Shown: positions 1-8,684 of the stretch, piece by piece
How the letters are laid out: each line of letters starts with the position of its first letter
Position numbering within the stretch: position 1 is the stretch's first letter
NCBI RefSeq assembly: GCF_001632745.1
Contig: NZ_LQRT01000035.1
Coordinates: 558,001-622,000, forward strand
Reading direction: 5' to 3'
Source of the DNA: Aquimarina aggregata
GTDB taxonomy: Bacteria; Bacteroidota; Bacteroidia; Flavobacteriales; Flavobacteriaceae
DNA: 64,000 nucleotides
The notes under the pieces: model-generated
Told to the model about the DNA's origin: nothing
Databases searched by the model: none
The model's input: only the letters and a program-made list of their open reading frames with translations
Made by a program: the position numbers and the translations under genes

Positions 1-186
1 CCTGATTTGTACTTACAAAAATGGTCAGACCACTTTTCAAAATTAAAACTAAAACTATCTTCTAATGAATTGACTGCTAATGAATGTAATGAGCTAGCTA
101 AAGATATAGGGATGATTGCTATGCCATGGCGAGACCAAATGTGCTTGCAATGGCAGCTTATTGTTGCTGGTTTAGAAAGTATTTAG
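1..186 (+). CDS. Unknown protein, C-terminal fragment (5' end outside window)
   Basis: The frame is open from the first base and closes with TAG at 184-186, giving the last 61 residues of a protein that begins upstream. The fragment is soluble-looking, with a Trp/Met/Cys-rich stretch near the end (AMPWRDQMCLQWQLIVAGLE). I do not recognise the family from this much sequence. It converges on the TetR gene that follows on the other strand, with only 38 bases between them and no clear terminator hairpin. Confidence 0.55.
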   Translation, partial: PDLYLQKWSDHFSKLKLKLSSNELTANECNELAKDIGMIAMPWRDQMCLQWQLIVAGLESI

Positions 187-224
187 AATTCAAAACCTTT
201 TTAAAAAATTAGAAAGTACATCTA

Positions 225-764
225 CTAACTTTTATTCATTAAAGAAGCTGCTATTTTTTGTAATCGCAATACTGGTTGTTGATTTCTAAAAAGCTGGCTC
301 TCAACAATAGCATTTTCAAATAACGAGTATACTGTATAAGCTAATTCCTCATCTATAAGTTCGGTTGAAAAAAAACTCAACAATTCTTCTTTATGCCTTT
401 GTAATTGCCAAAAAATATCACTTTTTGTAGGAGTTGTTTCAGAAAGCATATTTAAAAAACTACAACCTCTATAATCATTTTCTTCATTATCAATCATTAG
501 AAAATCAAATGAAGAGACTACTTTATCCTTTTTGTTTTTTAAAAACTCTGTAAAACTCTCTTTCCACAATTCATGGCGCTGTTGCAAATAAGCTATACAC
601 AACTCATCTTTTGTTGCAAAATGATAGTATAAACTTGCTTTAGCTACTTTTGCTTCTTTAATAATCTGATTAATCCCAGTCTCATTATATCCTTGTTTAT
701 GAAACAAGGCACCGGCGACTTGTAAAATTCGCTCTTTTACATCTAATTTATGATCACTCTGCAT
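225..764 (-). CDS. TetR/AcrR family transcriptional regulator
   Basis: A 179-residue one-component repressor. The N-terminal helix-turn-helix covers about residues 8-55: KERILQVAGALFHKQGY, then GINQIIKEAKVAKASLYYHF, the standard recognition-helix pattern. The remaining helices form the ligand-binding and dimer domain. The N-terminus is closest in style to the LmrA/QdoR/AcuR type of TetR protein (my recollection), whose operators contain an AGAC/GTCT core. It lies downstream of, and in the same direction as, the alpha/beta-hydrolase gene, 67 bases away across a hairpin, so it is probably co-transcribed and autoregulates through the palindrome at 1858-1869. The ligand is unknown. Confidence 0.9.
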   Translation of the reverse strand: MQSDHKLDVKERILQVAGALFHKQGYNETGINQIIKEAKVAKASLYYHFATKDELCIAYLQQRHELWKESFTEFLKNKKDKVVSSFDFLMIDNEENDYRGCSFLNMLSETTPTKSDIFWQLQRHKEELLSFFSTELIDEELAYTVYSLFENAIVESQLFRNQQPVLRLQKIAASLMNKS

Positions 765-783
765 CGCTAATGGTTAATATTTA

Positions 784-822
784 ACTAAGGTATCGTGCTT
801 TTTTGAGACACAATACCTTAGT
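784..822 (-). terminator. Hairpin between hydrolase and TetR genes (attenuator or leaky terminator)
   Basis: Arms 784-797 (ACTAAGGTATCGTG) and 809-822 (CACAATACCTTAGT) pair over 14 positions with one mismatch, around an 11-base loop. On the minus strand the stem is followed by TTAAATATTAA rather than a clean U run, so it may reduce rather than stop read-through from the hydrolase into the regulator gene. Confidence 0.5.
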
Positions 823-831
823 CTTGTTTCA

Positions 832-1797
832 TTATTTTAAATTACCCATAAAGGTGCGAATTTTTTTAATAATAATATCCCCATCTTCTTCTAGTGCAAA
901 ATGTCCTGTATTATAAATGTTAAAATCAATATTTTTAACGTCCTTTTTAAATGCCTGTGCTCCCGATTCTGGAAAAAACGCATCATTTTTACCCCAAACA
1001 ATAAGCAAAGGTGGTTGGTTGTCTCTTAGGTATTTTTGCCAAATTGGATAAAGTTTTAAGTTGTTTTGATAATCATAAAATAAATCCAAATTAACCCTAT
1101 GTGCATTGGGTCTAGACAATCTTAAATAATCTAGATTCCAACAATCCGGATTTATGTTCTCTGGATTTCTGGTTCCGTGTGTGTATTGCCACTTTAATCC
1201 ATCAAGAGAGAATACCGGCAACAATGCTTTTTCGTTTTCAGAGGTTTTGTTTTTCCATAATGTCCTAATACCAGCCCAAGCTTCACCCAGCCCTTCTTCA
1301 TAGGCATTTCCGTTTTGATTTATAATTGCCGTAATTTTCTCTGGATGTGCCGTTGCAATTCTTAGACCTATAGGAGCCCCATAATCCTGAATCATTATAC
1401 TATATGTATTTAAAGAAAAACTTTCTAAGAACGCATCCATAACCTTAGCAAGGTTATCAAAAGTATACTCAAAACTCTCTTGAGCAGGGAAATCACTTTC
1501 TCCAAATCCTGGGTAATCTGGTGCAATTAAATGGTATTGATCGCTTAATTCTCTTAGTACTTTTCTATATTGGTGAGAAGAGCTAGGAAAACCGTGAAAT
1601 AGAACTATTGTTGGGTTTTTAGGATCTCCCGCCTCGCGATATGCAATTTTGAATCCGTTGATTTGTTTTGTCTTAAAGGTGGTAGGAGTGCGCATATTGA
1701 TTTCTTGTTTCTCTTTTACATTTTCTTTCTGAGATGTTACAGGTTGGTTACAACTTATCAGTAAAGATGTGGTTAGTAATACAATTAATTGTTTCAT
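832..1797 (-). CDS. Alpha/beta-hydrolase lipoprotein, epoxide hydrolase/haloalkane dehalogenase-like
   Basis: A 321-residue hydrolase. Seen: a lipoprotein signal with LLISC (Cys16), then the alpha/beta-hydrolase fold from about residue 45. The oxyanion motif HGFP is at 68-71, the nucleophile elbow is QDYGAPIG with Asp138 as nucleophile, the charge-relay Asp272 sits in WGKNDAFFPE, and the base His299 in GHFALEED. An Asp nucleophile rather than Ser marks the epoxide hydrolase/haloalkane dehalogenase branch. The helical cap between about 160 and 260 sets substrate choice and cannot be read by eye. The lipobox predicts anchoring in the envelope. It is the first gene of an operon with the TetR regulator, so its substrate or product may be the inducer. 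Confidence 0.85.
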   Translation of the reverse strand: MKQLIVLLTTSLLISCNQPVTSQKENVKEKQEINMRTPTTFKTKQINGFKIAYREAGDPKNPTIVLFHGFPSSSHQYRKVLRELSDQYHLIAPDYPGFGESDFPAQESFEYTFDNLAKVMDAFLESFSLNTYSIMIQDYGAPIGLRIATAHPEKITAIINQNGNAYEEGLGEAWAGIRTLWKNKTSENEKALLPVFSLDGLKWQYTHGTRNPENINPDCWNLDYLRLSRPNAHRVNLDLFYDYQNNLKLYPIWQKYLRDNQPPLLIVWGKNDAFFPESGAQAFKKDVKNIDFNIYNTGHFALEEDGDIIIKKIRTFMGNLK

Positions 1798-1839
1798 AAG
1801 TTTCTATTTATAGTTATTTAAAATTACATGCACATTAAA

Positions 1840-1869
1840 CAAAATGATATACATATTCAGACTAGTCTG
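1840..1869 (-). promoter_or_regulatory. Candidate promoter and TetR operator of the hydrolase-TetR operon
   Basis: A perfect 12-base palindrome CAGACTAGTCTG lies at 1858-1869. On the minus strand it reads TAGACAGACTAGTCTG, with the AGAC/GTCT core used by many TetR repressors. Ten bases downstream is TCATTTTG (1847 to 1840, minus strand), one base from the Bacteroidota -7 element TAnnTTTG. The operator therefore sits between the presumed -33 and -7 elements, where a repressor would block polymerase. The start codon is 43 bases further on. Confidence 0.5.
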
Positions 1870-1980
1870 TCTATGTAAAAATTAAAAACTTACAATTACA
1901 TTAAAAAATCTTTCAAAATTAATTAGTGAGTAGTTATCTAACTTACCATAAATCCTAAAGAAACAAACTTTTAAAACAAA

Positions 1981-2012
1981 AAAACTCAGAGGTTACATCA
2001 CCTCTGAGTTTT
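1981..2012 (-). terminator. Rho-independent terminator downstream of sucB
   Basis: Perfect 13-base arms 1981-1993 and 2000-2012 (AAAACTCAGAGGT and its complement) with a 6-base loop. A/T runs on both sides allow function in either direction. On the minus strand it lies 24 bases past the sucB stop. Confidence 0.88.
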
Positions 2013-2036
2013 TCAATATATTTTTAGATGTTTAGA

Positions 2037-3266
2037 TTACATTTCTAATGCCCTCATCACATCATTATTCATTAATAATTCTTGTGGATTTTCTAATGCT
2101 TCTTTTACAGCAACTAAGAATCCAACAGATTCTTTTCCGTCAATAATTCTATGGTCATAAGATAAGGCAACATACATAATAGGTGCTACCACAATTTGCC
2201 CATCTCTTACAATAGGACGCTCTACAATATTGTGCATTCCTAAAATTGCACTCTGCGGAGGGTTAATGATTGGTGTAGATAACATACTTCCAAAGACACC
2301 TCCATTAGTAATCGTAAACGTTCCACCCGTCATTTCATCTACAGTGATTTGCCCTTCTCTAGCTCGAATAGCCAAGCGTTTCACTTCAGACTCTACTCCT
2401 CTAAAACTTAAATTTTCAGCATTTCTAATTACAGGCACCATTAATCCTTTAGGACCAGATACCGCTATACTTATATCTTGAAAATCATATGACACCATAA
2501 AATCTCCATCAATCATAGAGTTTACTGCTGGATACATCTTTAATGCACGTACACATGCCAATGTAAAAAAGGACATAAATCCAAGTCCAACACCATGTTT
2601 GCTTTTAAAACTTTCTTTATGTTGACTACGCAGATCAAATATAGGTTGCATATCAACCTCATTAAATGTCGTAAGCATAGCTGTTTCGTTCTTTACTGAA
2701 ACAAGGCGTTCAGCAACTTTACGACGCAACATTGATAGTTTTTTACGGCTTTGTCCTCTTCCGCCTAAACCTGGAGTACCCATAGATGGTGTGGCATCTA
2801 CAGCATCTGCCTTAGTAATTCGACCATCACGTCCAGTACCTTTTACTTGTGCAGCATCTATACCTTTTTCTGCAAGTACTTTTTTGGCTGCTGGTGAAGC
2901 CGTACCCGTTGCATAAGTTTCTGTTTTTGCTGGAGCAGCTACTGGAGCGGCCTCTTTTTTCTCTGGTGTTTTTGCAGTTTCTGCAGCTGGTGCTGGTGCT
3001 GGTGTTGATCCTCCTCCTGCAGGTTTTGCAGCATCAGTATCTATAAGACAAACAACTTGCCCAACAGCAACAGCATCACCTTCTTCTGCCATTAGTGTTA
3101 TCACTCCACTTGCTTCAGCTGGTAATTCTAAGGTTGCTTTGTCACTATCAACCTCTGCAATTGCTTGGTCTTTTTCTACATAATCACCATTCTCTACAAG
3201 CCATTGTGCTATTTCTACTTCTGTAATGGACTCTCCCGGTGATGGGACTTTCATTTCTAAAGCCAT
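2037..3266 (-). CDS. sucB: Dihydrolipoyllysine-residue succinyltransferase, E2 of 2-oxoglutarate dehydrogenase
   Basis: Transfers the succinyl group from the E1-bound intermediate to CoA in the TCA cycle. Domains in order over 409 residues: one lipoyl domain (1-76) with Lys43 in DSDKATLE as the lipoylation site; an Ala/Pro/Lys-rich linker (about 80-120); a peripheral-subunit binding domain (about 123-160, SPAAKKVLAEKGID and GTGRDGRITKADA); and the acyltransferase domain to the end with the active-site motif HRIIDG (His372, Asp376). A single lipoyl domain and this length are normal for SucB. It follows sucA by 69 bases on the same strand. No lpd (E3) gene is next to it, so E3 must be encoded elsewhere. 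Confidence 0.97.
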   Translation of the reverse strand: MALEMKVPSPGESITEVEIAQWLVENGDYVEKDQAIAEVDSDKATLELPAEASGVITLMAEEGDAVAVGQVVCLIDTDAAKPAGGGSTPAPAPAAETAKTPEKKEAAPVAAPAKTETYATGTASPAAKKVLAEKGIDAAQVKGTGRDGRITKADAVDATPSMGTPGLGGRGQSRKKLSMLRRKVAERLVSVKNETAMLTTFNEVDMQPIFDLRSQHKESFKSKHGVGLGFMSFFTLACVRALKMYPAVNSMIDGDFMVSYDFQDISIAVSGPKGLMVPVIRNAENLSFRGVESEVKRLAIRAREGQITVDEMTGGTFTITNGGVFGSMLSTPIINPPQSAILGMHNIVERPIVRDGQIVVAPIMYVALSYDHRIIDGKESVGFLVAVKEALENPQELLMNNDVMRALEM

Positions 3267-3335
3267 AATTCTGAATTTATACTTTATGCAATTTCCTAAC
3301 GAAATTATTTATTCTATACTTATTTTACTAAAACC

Positions 3336-6110
3336 TTATCTTCTTTGATTATCTTTCTTTTTATCGAATACATAATCTATTACTTCTTGATGTCTTCTTC
3401 TTGATCTTGTTGCAGATCCTGCCGCCGGAGCACCATAAGGTCGTCTACTGGCGAATCTAAAACTTCTTGCGTTATCATAATTCAACAACATATGGCTTAA
3501 AGCCCCCATGTTTCTCGGCTCTTCTTGTGCCCATACAACATCATCAACTTTATATTTTTTGATAAGCTTATCCATCTCTGCAATAGGCAATGGAAACAAT
3601 TGCTCTACTCTGACCAAAGCAACATCTTTTCTTTCTAATTTTTCTTTCTCTTCTAAAAGATCGTAATAGAATTTTCCTGTACAAAATACCAGTGATTTTA
3701 CTGAAGTTGGCTTGGCATCGGTATCATCTATAATGGTTTGAAAACTACCATTAGTAAACTCATCAACCGAAGAAACCGCCTTAGGGTGTCTTAGTAAGCT
3801 TTTAGGTGTAAATACAATTAATGGTTTACGATATTTCGCTTTCATTTGTCTACGTAACAAATGAAACATATTAGCGGGTGTAGTTACGTCTGCCACAAAC
3901 ATATTATCTTTTGCACAAAGCTGAAGATATCTCTCCATACGTCCTGATGAATGTTCTGCCCCTTGTCCTTCATAACCATGAGGTAACAACATCACTAAAC
4001 CATTTTGTAATTTCCATTTATCTTCTGCAGAAGATATATATTGATCAATCATAATTTGAGCACCATTACTAAAGTCTCCAAATTGTGCTTCCCAAATCAT
4101 TAATGTATCTGGACTTGCCATGGCATAACCATAATCAAAACCAACTACACCATATTCTGAAAGTAACGAATTATATATATAAAAATCGCCTTGATCTCCT
4201 TTAAGATTATTTAATAGCAATACTTCTTCTTCACTATCTTCTACCTTTACAACTGCATGCCTATGTGAGAAAGTACCTCTTTCAACATCCTGCCCACTCA
4301 TTCTTACATCGTATCCTTCTTTAAGTAATGAACCGTACGCCAGCAATTCACCCATTGCCCAATCTAGTTCACCTTTTTCAAAAAACATCTTGTGCCTTTG
4401 CTCAATCAATCGTTCAATTTTACGAAGGAATTTTTTATCAGACGGAAGTTTGGTAATAATTTCTGCAATTTCTGTAAGCTTATCTTTAGCGTATGCAGTA
4501 TCAACAACGGCCATCATTTCATCTTCTTGCACTCGTTCAAAACCAGCCCATTCATCTTGCATAAATGGGGTTATCACAGTTTTTTCTTGCTTACGAGAAT
4601 CTTCTAATTCTTCTTCTAGAGAAGCTTTATATTCTTTTTCTAAATCTTTTACATATCCCGCATCAATAATTCCATCTGCAATCAATTTTTCTGCATAAAT
4701 ATCTCTTGGATTTTTATGTTTTGCAATGGCTTTGTATAATTTAGGTTGCGTAAAACGCGGTTCATCTCCTTCGTTATGACCATATTTACGATACCCTAAC
4801 AGATCAATAAATACATCACGTTTAAAATTCATTCTAAAATCCAGCGCAAAGTTAGCTGCATGAACTACTGCTTCTGCATCATCTGCATTTACGTGTAATA
4901 CAGGAGACAATGTAACTTTACCTACATCTGTACAATATGTTGATGATCGTGCATCCAAATAGTTTGTTGTAAATCCTATTTGGTTATTTACAACGATATG
5001 AATAGTCCCTCCTGTTTTATAACCATCTAGGTTAGCCATTTGCACTATCTCATACACCAAACCTTGACCTGCAACAGCAGCATCCCCATGTACTACAATT
5101 GGTAATACTGCAGATGTATTTTCTTGGTAATGTCTATCTTGTTTTGCACGAGCAATACCTTCTACAACAGCTCCAACAGTCTCTAAGTGAGAGGGGTTTG
5201 GAGCTATATTCATATTAATATCCTTACCAGAATCTGTTTTACGTTTTGAGGTCCATCCTAAATGATATTTTACATCACCATCAAAAACGGCTTCTTCATA
5301 ATCCTTACCATCAAATTCGCTAAAAATATCTTTAGGGCTTTTACCAAAAATATTGGTTAGTGTACTTAAACGGCCACGATGCGCCATACCCATAACAAAT
5401 TCTTTTACTCCTAAATCAGCTGCTTTTTCTACTAACGCATCAAGAGCAGGAATAAGAGATTCTCCTCCTTCTAGCGAAAATCTTTTTTGTCCTACATATT
5501 TGGTGTGTAGAAAACTTTCAAAAGAAACTGCCTGATTTAATTTTTTTAGAATATGTTTTTTCTGCTCTACAGAGAACTTTGTCCTGTTTGTATTGAAGTT
5601 AACGCGCGACTGTATCCACTCTCGTTCTTTCGGGTTACGAATATACATATACTCAATCCCAATAGAATCACAATATATTTGCTCCAAATGAACAATTATA
5701 TTACTTAACGTATTTGGACCAATGTCAATTATTTCTCCAGCATTAAAAACAGTATTAAGATCACCTTGACTTAAACCAAAATTCTCTAAAGCTAATGTTG
5801 GTGTATACTTTCTTCGGTCTCTTACCGGGTTTGTTTTAGTAAACAAATGCCCCCTAGTTCTATACGCGTCAATTAATCTAACGACTTGAAACTCTTTTTG
5901 AACATTTTCGGGAACAGTAATTGTTTCTCCTGATTCTTTTTCTACATAAATGGTTTCTCCGTCGCTATCAGCGTTCTCTAAACCAAAATCAAATCCTTGA
6001 AAAAAAGCTCTCCAACTAGGTTCTACACTATCAGGGCTTTGTAAGTATTGATCGTATAAATCTGCAAAAAATGCGGTATGAGCCGCATTCAAAAATGAAT
6101 ATTTATCCAT
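3336..6110 (-). CDS. sucA: 2-oxoglutarate dehydrogenase E1 component (thiamine-diphosphate dependent)
   Basis: Decarboxylates 2-oxoglutarate and succinylates the lipoyl arm of SucB. At 924 residues it is close to the usual 930 or so. The N-terminal tail (FLNAAHTAFFADLYDQYLQSP) is the E2-contact segment. The conserved blocks MAHRGRLSTLTNIFGK (about 240), HGDAAVAGQG (about 340) and NNQIGFTTNYLDARSS form the thiamine diphosphate site, and the C-terminal transketolase-like half holds HSSGRMERYLQL and AQEEPRNMGA. The first gene of the sucAB operon, it has a TATTTTTG promoter element upstream. It diverges from the small outer-membrane protein gene at 6226. Confidence 0.97.
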   Translation of the reverse strand: MDKYSFLNAAHTAFFADLYDQYLQSPDSVEPSWRAFFQGFDFGLENADSDGETIYVEKESGETITVPENVQKEFQVVRLIDAYRTRGHLFTKTNPVRDRRKYTPTLALENFGLSQGDLNTVFNAGEIIDIGPNTLSNIIVHLEQIYCDSIGIEYMYIRNPKEREWIQSRVNFNTNRTKFSVEQKKHILKKLNQAVSFESFLHTKYVGQKRFSLEGGESLIPALDALVEKAADLGVKEFVMGMAHRGRLSTLTNIFGKSPKDIFSEFDGKDYEEAVFDGDVKYHLGWTSKRKTDSGKDINMNIAPNPSHLETVGAVVEGIARAKQDRHYQENTSAVLPIVVHGDAAVAGQGLVYEIVQMANLDGYKTGGTIHIVVNNQIGFTTNYLDARSSTYCTDVGKVTLSPVLHVNADDAEAVVHAANFALDFRMNFKRDVFIDLLGYRKYGHNEGDEPRFTQPKLYKAIAKHKNPRDIYAEKLIADGIIDAGYVKDLEKEYKASLEEELEDSRKQEKTVITPFMQDEWAGFERVQEDEMMAVVDTAYAKDKLTEIAEIITKLPSDKKFLRKIERLIEQRHKMFFEKGELDWAMGELLAYGSLLKEGYDVRMSGQDVERGTFSHRHAVVKVEDSEEEVLLLNNLKGDQGDFYIYNSLLSEYGVVGFDYGYAMASPDTLMIWEAQFGDFSNGAQIMIDQYISSAEDKWKLQNGLVMLLPHGYEGQGAEHSSGRMERYLQLCAKDNMFVADVTTPANMFHLLRRQMKAKYRKPLIVFTPKSLLRHPKAVSSVDEFTNGSFQTIIDDTDAKPTSVKSLVFCTGKFYYDLLEEKEKLERKDVALVRVEQLFPLPIAEMDKLIKKYKVDDVVWAQEEPRNMGALSHMLLNYDNARSFRFASRRPYGAPAAGSATRSRRRHQEVIDYVFDKKKDNQRR

Positions 6111-6149
6111 AAGTAAGTACTCAGTTGTCTTTTTTATGACAAAACGTTA

Positions 6150-6157
6150 CAAAAATA
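6150..6157 (-). promoter_or_regulatory. -7 promoter element of the sucAB operon
   Basis: On the minus strand TATTTTTG matches the Bacteroidota -7 consensus TAnnTTTG exactly. It lies 39 bases before the sucA ATG. No TTG is found at the proper -33 distance, so the call rests on the -7 box alone. Confidence 0.55.
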
Positions 6158-6225
6158 CAATAATTACAATTCATTGAGCATTGAAATATCTATATTTATA
6201 TAACATTTTTTTTGAATTTTTGATA

Positions 6226-6759
6226 ATGAAAGATTATACCAACGAAAACAGCAAAATCCTGATATTAGTATTCATTATTATTTTTTCCTTACAAAAAGTT
6301 TATTCTCAGGATCAAAATTTCTGGTCTAACGTAAGGTTTGGAGGAAATATCGGGATCGGTTTTTCTGGAGATACATTTAATGGTGTTATTGCTCCATCTG
6401 CAGTTTATGATTTTAATCAATGGTTTAGTGCTGGGCTAGGTTTACACTTTGGATATACCGATGGGTTAAACTTTACAGCTACAAATTACGGAGCAAGTAT
6501 TATTACACTTTACAATCCATTTCAAGAATTACAACTCTCTGCAGAGTTTGAACAAATGGGAGTAAGTAGATCGTTTGATACAGATATACGCAACAACGTT
6601 AATACCATAAGTCAAAATTACTGGTATCCCGCTTTATTTTTAGGAGCAGGTTACAGAACTGGCTTTGTTAGTATTGGTATTAGATACGATGTTTTATATG
6701 ATGACGACAAAAGTATTTATGCCAGCCCATATTCTCCTTTTGTAAGAGTATTTTTCTAA
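6226..6759 (+). CDS. Small outer-membrane beta-barrel-like protein
   Basis: A 177-residue secreted protein of unknown function. I chose the ATG at 6226 because it places a normal signal peptide at the N-terminus (ILILVFIIIFSLQKVYSQ, cleavage about residue 28); the frame is open upstream to a TTG at 6181 that would add 15 unlikely residues. The mature part alternates Gly, aromatic and polar residues (NVRFGGNIGIGFSGDTF, GLGLHFGYTDGLNF, ALFLGAGYRTGFVSIGIRYD) and ends in Phe (VRVFF), typical of a small outer-membrane beta barrel of about eight strands. It is divergent from sucA; nothing in its sequence suggests a role in 2-oxoglutarate metabolism. Confidence 0.75.
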   Translation: MKDYTNENSKILILVFIIIFSLQKVYSQDQNFWSNVRFGGNIGIGFSGDTFNGVIAPSAVYDFNQWFSAGLGLHFGYTDGLNFTATNYGASIITLYNPFQELQLSAEFEQMGVSRSFDTDIRNNVNTISQNYWYPALFLGAGYRTGFVSIGIRYDVLYDDDKSIYASPYSPFVRVFF

Positions 6760-6799
6760 AAAAACAACATCAAACCATAAAACAACTACTGTTAAACCA

Positions 6800-6807
6800 T
6801 AATTTTG
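6800..6807 (+). promoter_or_regulatory. -7 promoter element of the 6854 lipoprotein gene
   Basis: TAATTTTG fits TAnnTTTG exactly and lies 46 bases before the ATG at 6854. No good -33 TTG is visible. Confidence 0.45.
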
Positions 6808-6853
6808 CTGTTTTTTTATATCTTTATCCTATTGTCACCCAAATCACTATCTA

Positions 6854-7204
6854 ATGAAATTTTTAATTCCTATATTTTTTTGTGCTTTTATATTGGCTTG
6901 CTCTAGCTCTAAAACTAAAAATACGTCTGTTCAAAAAAACAGTGTTTCTTCGTCATCGGTTATTAACTTAAAAGATGCTCCTCCTGGTAAAATAGATACT
7001 TCTGAAGTTGTCTCGAAAAAAGCAATCGAAGTTATTAAGAAGCATACAAAATATGCTACCAAAGATATAGCCCGTTCACAGATTATAAAAACAAAAAATG
7101 GGTACTGGTGGAAGTTCGTAAATGTTAGGTACGGTCAAAAGTTTATCGTTACTACCGATGCCAGTTTTACTAATGTGCAACTGATAAAACAATCTAAAAA
7201 ATAA
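6854..7204 (+). CDS. Small lipoprotein of unknown function
   Basis: A 116-residue lipoprotein with the signal MKFLIPIFFCAFILACSSSK, lipidated at Cys16. After a Ser/Lys-rich linker (about 17-45) comes one compact domain of about 65 residues: VSKKAIEVIKKHTKYATKDI, then NGYWWKFVNVRYGQKFIVTT. No catalytic motif is evident and I do not recognise the family. It has its own promoter element and converges on the 7218 gene with only 13 bases between stops. Confidence 0.75.
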   Translation: MKFLIPIFFCAFILACSSSKTKNTSVQKNSVSSSSVINLKDAPPGKIDTSEVVSKKAIEVIKKHTKYATKDIARSQIIKTKNGYWWKFVNVRYGQKFIVTTDASFTNVQLIKQSKK

Positions 7205-7217
7205 ATCTTAAATTATT

Positions 7218-7586
7218 TTATTTAGCATTACTGTCATGATAACGATACCAAACTTTTTTCCATTCTCTTTTTAGGATTAAGTATGTTGCGTGCACAGCTA
7301 TATCATCAATGTTTTCTAGATTAGACTTCATTATCTCTTTCTCAGAAACATCTACTGCATATAACAGATTTAAATATTCATTAAAAGCACTCTGCAATTT
7401 ATTTTTAAGTAACTCTGTTAACTCATGAACGAGTTCGTTAGATTTAAGTTTTGATCTTATACTAAAACCAATACCAGCTCTATCCATATCTTTTTGGAGC
7501 TGAGTAAGCAATTTTGCGTATAAATCAAAACTATCAACTTCAACCAAAAGATTTTGAACTAATATAAGATCTCTATTTTTAGACAC
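7218..7586 (-). CDS. Conserved-looking cytoplasmic protein of unknown function
   Basis: A 122-residue all-helical soluble protein without signal peptide or membrane segment. Its start overlaps the end of the polyprenyl synthase gene by 8 bases, which points to translational coupling in one operon. Seen: a helical N-terminus (LILVQNLLVEVDSFDLYAKLLTQLQKDMDRAGI), a central amphipathic region, and a basic C-terminus (LILKREWKKVWYRYHD). No enzyme motif is present. Confidence 0.75.
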   Translation of the reverse strand: MSKNRDLILVQNLLVEVDSFDLYAKLLTQLQKDMDRAGIGFSIRSKLKSNELVHELTELLKNKLQSAFNEYLNLLYAVDVSEKEIMKSNLENIDDIAVHATYLILKREWKKVWYRYHDSNAK

Positions 7587-8553
7587 TTCTATTCATTAAT
7601 GTTTCTCCAAAGAGTCTTAAAAGTTGCTTTTTATCTTCAGAAATAGTTAAATTATCTAATGCCGCAAAAGCCATTTGAGTATACTTTTCTATTTCAGTCC
7701 TAGTAACATCTTTTGCTCCTGTAGATTCAAAAAGTGATTTAACTGTACTAATTTTTTCTGAAGGATCATCCGGATTCAAAGAAAACAAGCCTATAAGCTG
7801 TTTTTGTTCATCTTTTGAAGCAAACTCTAATGCCTTTAAATATAAAAAAGTCTTTTTATTTTCGATTATATCCCCTCCAACTTGCTTACCAAATGTTTCT
7901 GGATTCCCAAAAGCATCTAGATAATCATCCTGTAATTGAAACGCTAATCCTAATAATCTTCCAAAATCATAAATAGAAGTCCTACATTGTTCTGTTGCAC
8001 CGGCAACTATAGCTCCCATCTTTAAAGCTGCACCAACCAAAACCGCTGTTTTATATTCTATCATTTTGATATACTCTGCAATAGTAACATCATCACGAGT
8101 TTCAAAATCAATATCATACTGCTGTCCTTCACAAACTTCTATTGCAGTCTTTGTAAAAAGCTGAGCCAATTCCTTAAAAGTATCTCCATTATAATTTTCG
8201 AATAATTGATACGCATTAATTAACATTGCATCTCCAGAAAGAATACCTGTATTAATATCCCATTTTTCATGAACAGTCTCTTTACCTCTTCTTAATGGGG
8301 CATCATCCATAATATCATCATGAATAAGAGAAAAGTTATGAAAGACTTCTACTGCTAATGCCGCATCTAAAGCTTCTTTGTAAGATCCATCAAAAATATC
8401 AGCTGCCATTAATACTAGTGTAGGGCGTAATCGTTTGCCTCCCAAATTTAGAATATAAGAAATAGGAGCGTAAAGGTTCTTAGGTTCTTTAGTAATTGTT
8501 TTTTTGGATAGATACTCTAAAAAATAGCCTTGATAATCAGAAATTTTGTGCAC
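7579..8553 (-). CDS. Polyprenyl (geranylgeranyl/farnesyl-type) diphosphate synthase
   Basis: Condenses isopentenyl diphosphate with allylic diphosphates to make linear isoprenoids. Seen: the first aspartate-rich motif in IHDDIMDDAPLRRG and the second in FQLQDDYLDAFG, the two magnesium-diphosphate sites of the trans-prenyltransferase family, plus GGKRLRPTLV near the N-terminus. I chose a GTG at 8553 (324 residues, normal length); the open frame reaches an ATG at 8613, but that adds a Phe-rich tail (MYSIIFSSKFFYF) and would overlap a near-consensus -7 box (TACTTTAG, 8575-8568). Chain length cannot be decided by eye. The dxs gene at 29773 would supply precursors. Confidence 0.9.
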   Translation of the reverse strand: MHKISDYQGYFLEYLSKKTITKEPKNLYAPISYILNLGGKRLRPTLVLMAADIFDGSYKEALDAALAVEVFHNFSLIHDDIMDDAPLRRGKETVHEKWDINTGILSGDAMLINAYQLFENYNGDTFKELAQLFTKTAIEVCEGQQYDIDFETRDDVTIAEYIKMIEYKTAVLVGAALKMGAIVAGATEQCRTSIYDFGRLLGLAFQLQDDYLDAFGNPETFGKQVGGDIIENKKTFLYLKALEFASKDEQKQLIGLFSLNPDDPSEKISTVKSLFESTGAKDVTRTEIEKYTQMAFAALDNLTISEDKKQLLRLFGETLMNRSV

Positions 8554-8684
8554 AGTACTTTTTTGTGCTAAAGTAAAATAAAAAAATTTGCTACTAAATA
8601 TTATCGAATACAAACATTATGTTAATAAATATTATCCAAAGCTATGGGCAATGTTAAATAATTGTGAAACTTAGGAAACTTTTA

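Noticed and set aside
2849..3046. Leu/Gln-rich frame on the plus strand opposite sucB
   Set aside because: It mirrors the Ala/Pro/Lys linker and lipoyl domain of SucB; low complexity is a by-product.
4390..4698. 102-codon plus-strand frame opposite sucA
   Set aside because: Antisense shadow of a conserved gene, no start context, no recognisable protein features.
6226..6759. Role in 2-oxoglutarate metabolism for the gene divergent from sucA
   Set aside because: Sequence shows a signal peptide and beta-barrel-like strands, no thiamine or decarboxylase motif; neighbourhood alone is not evidence.
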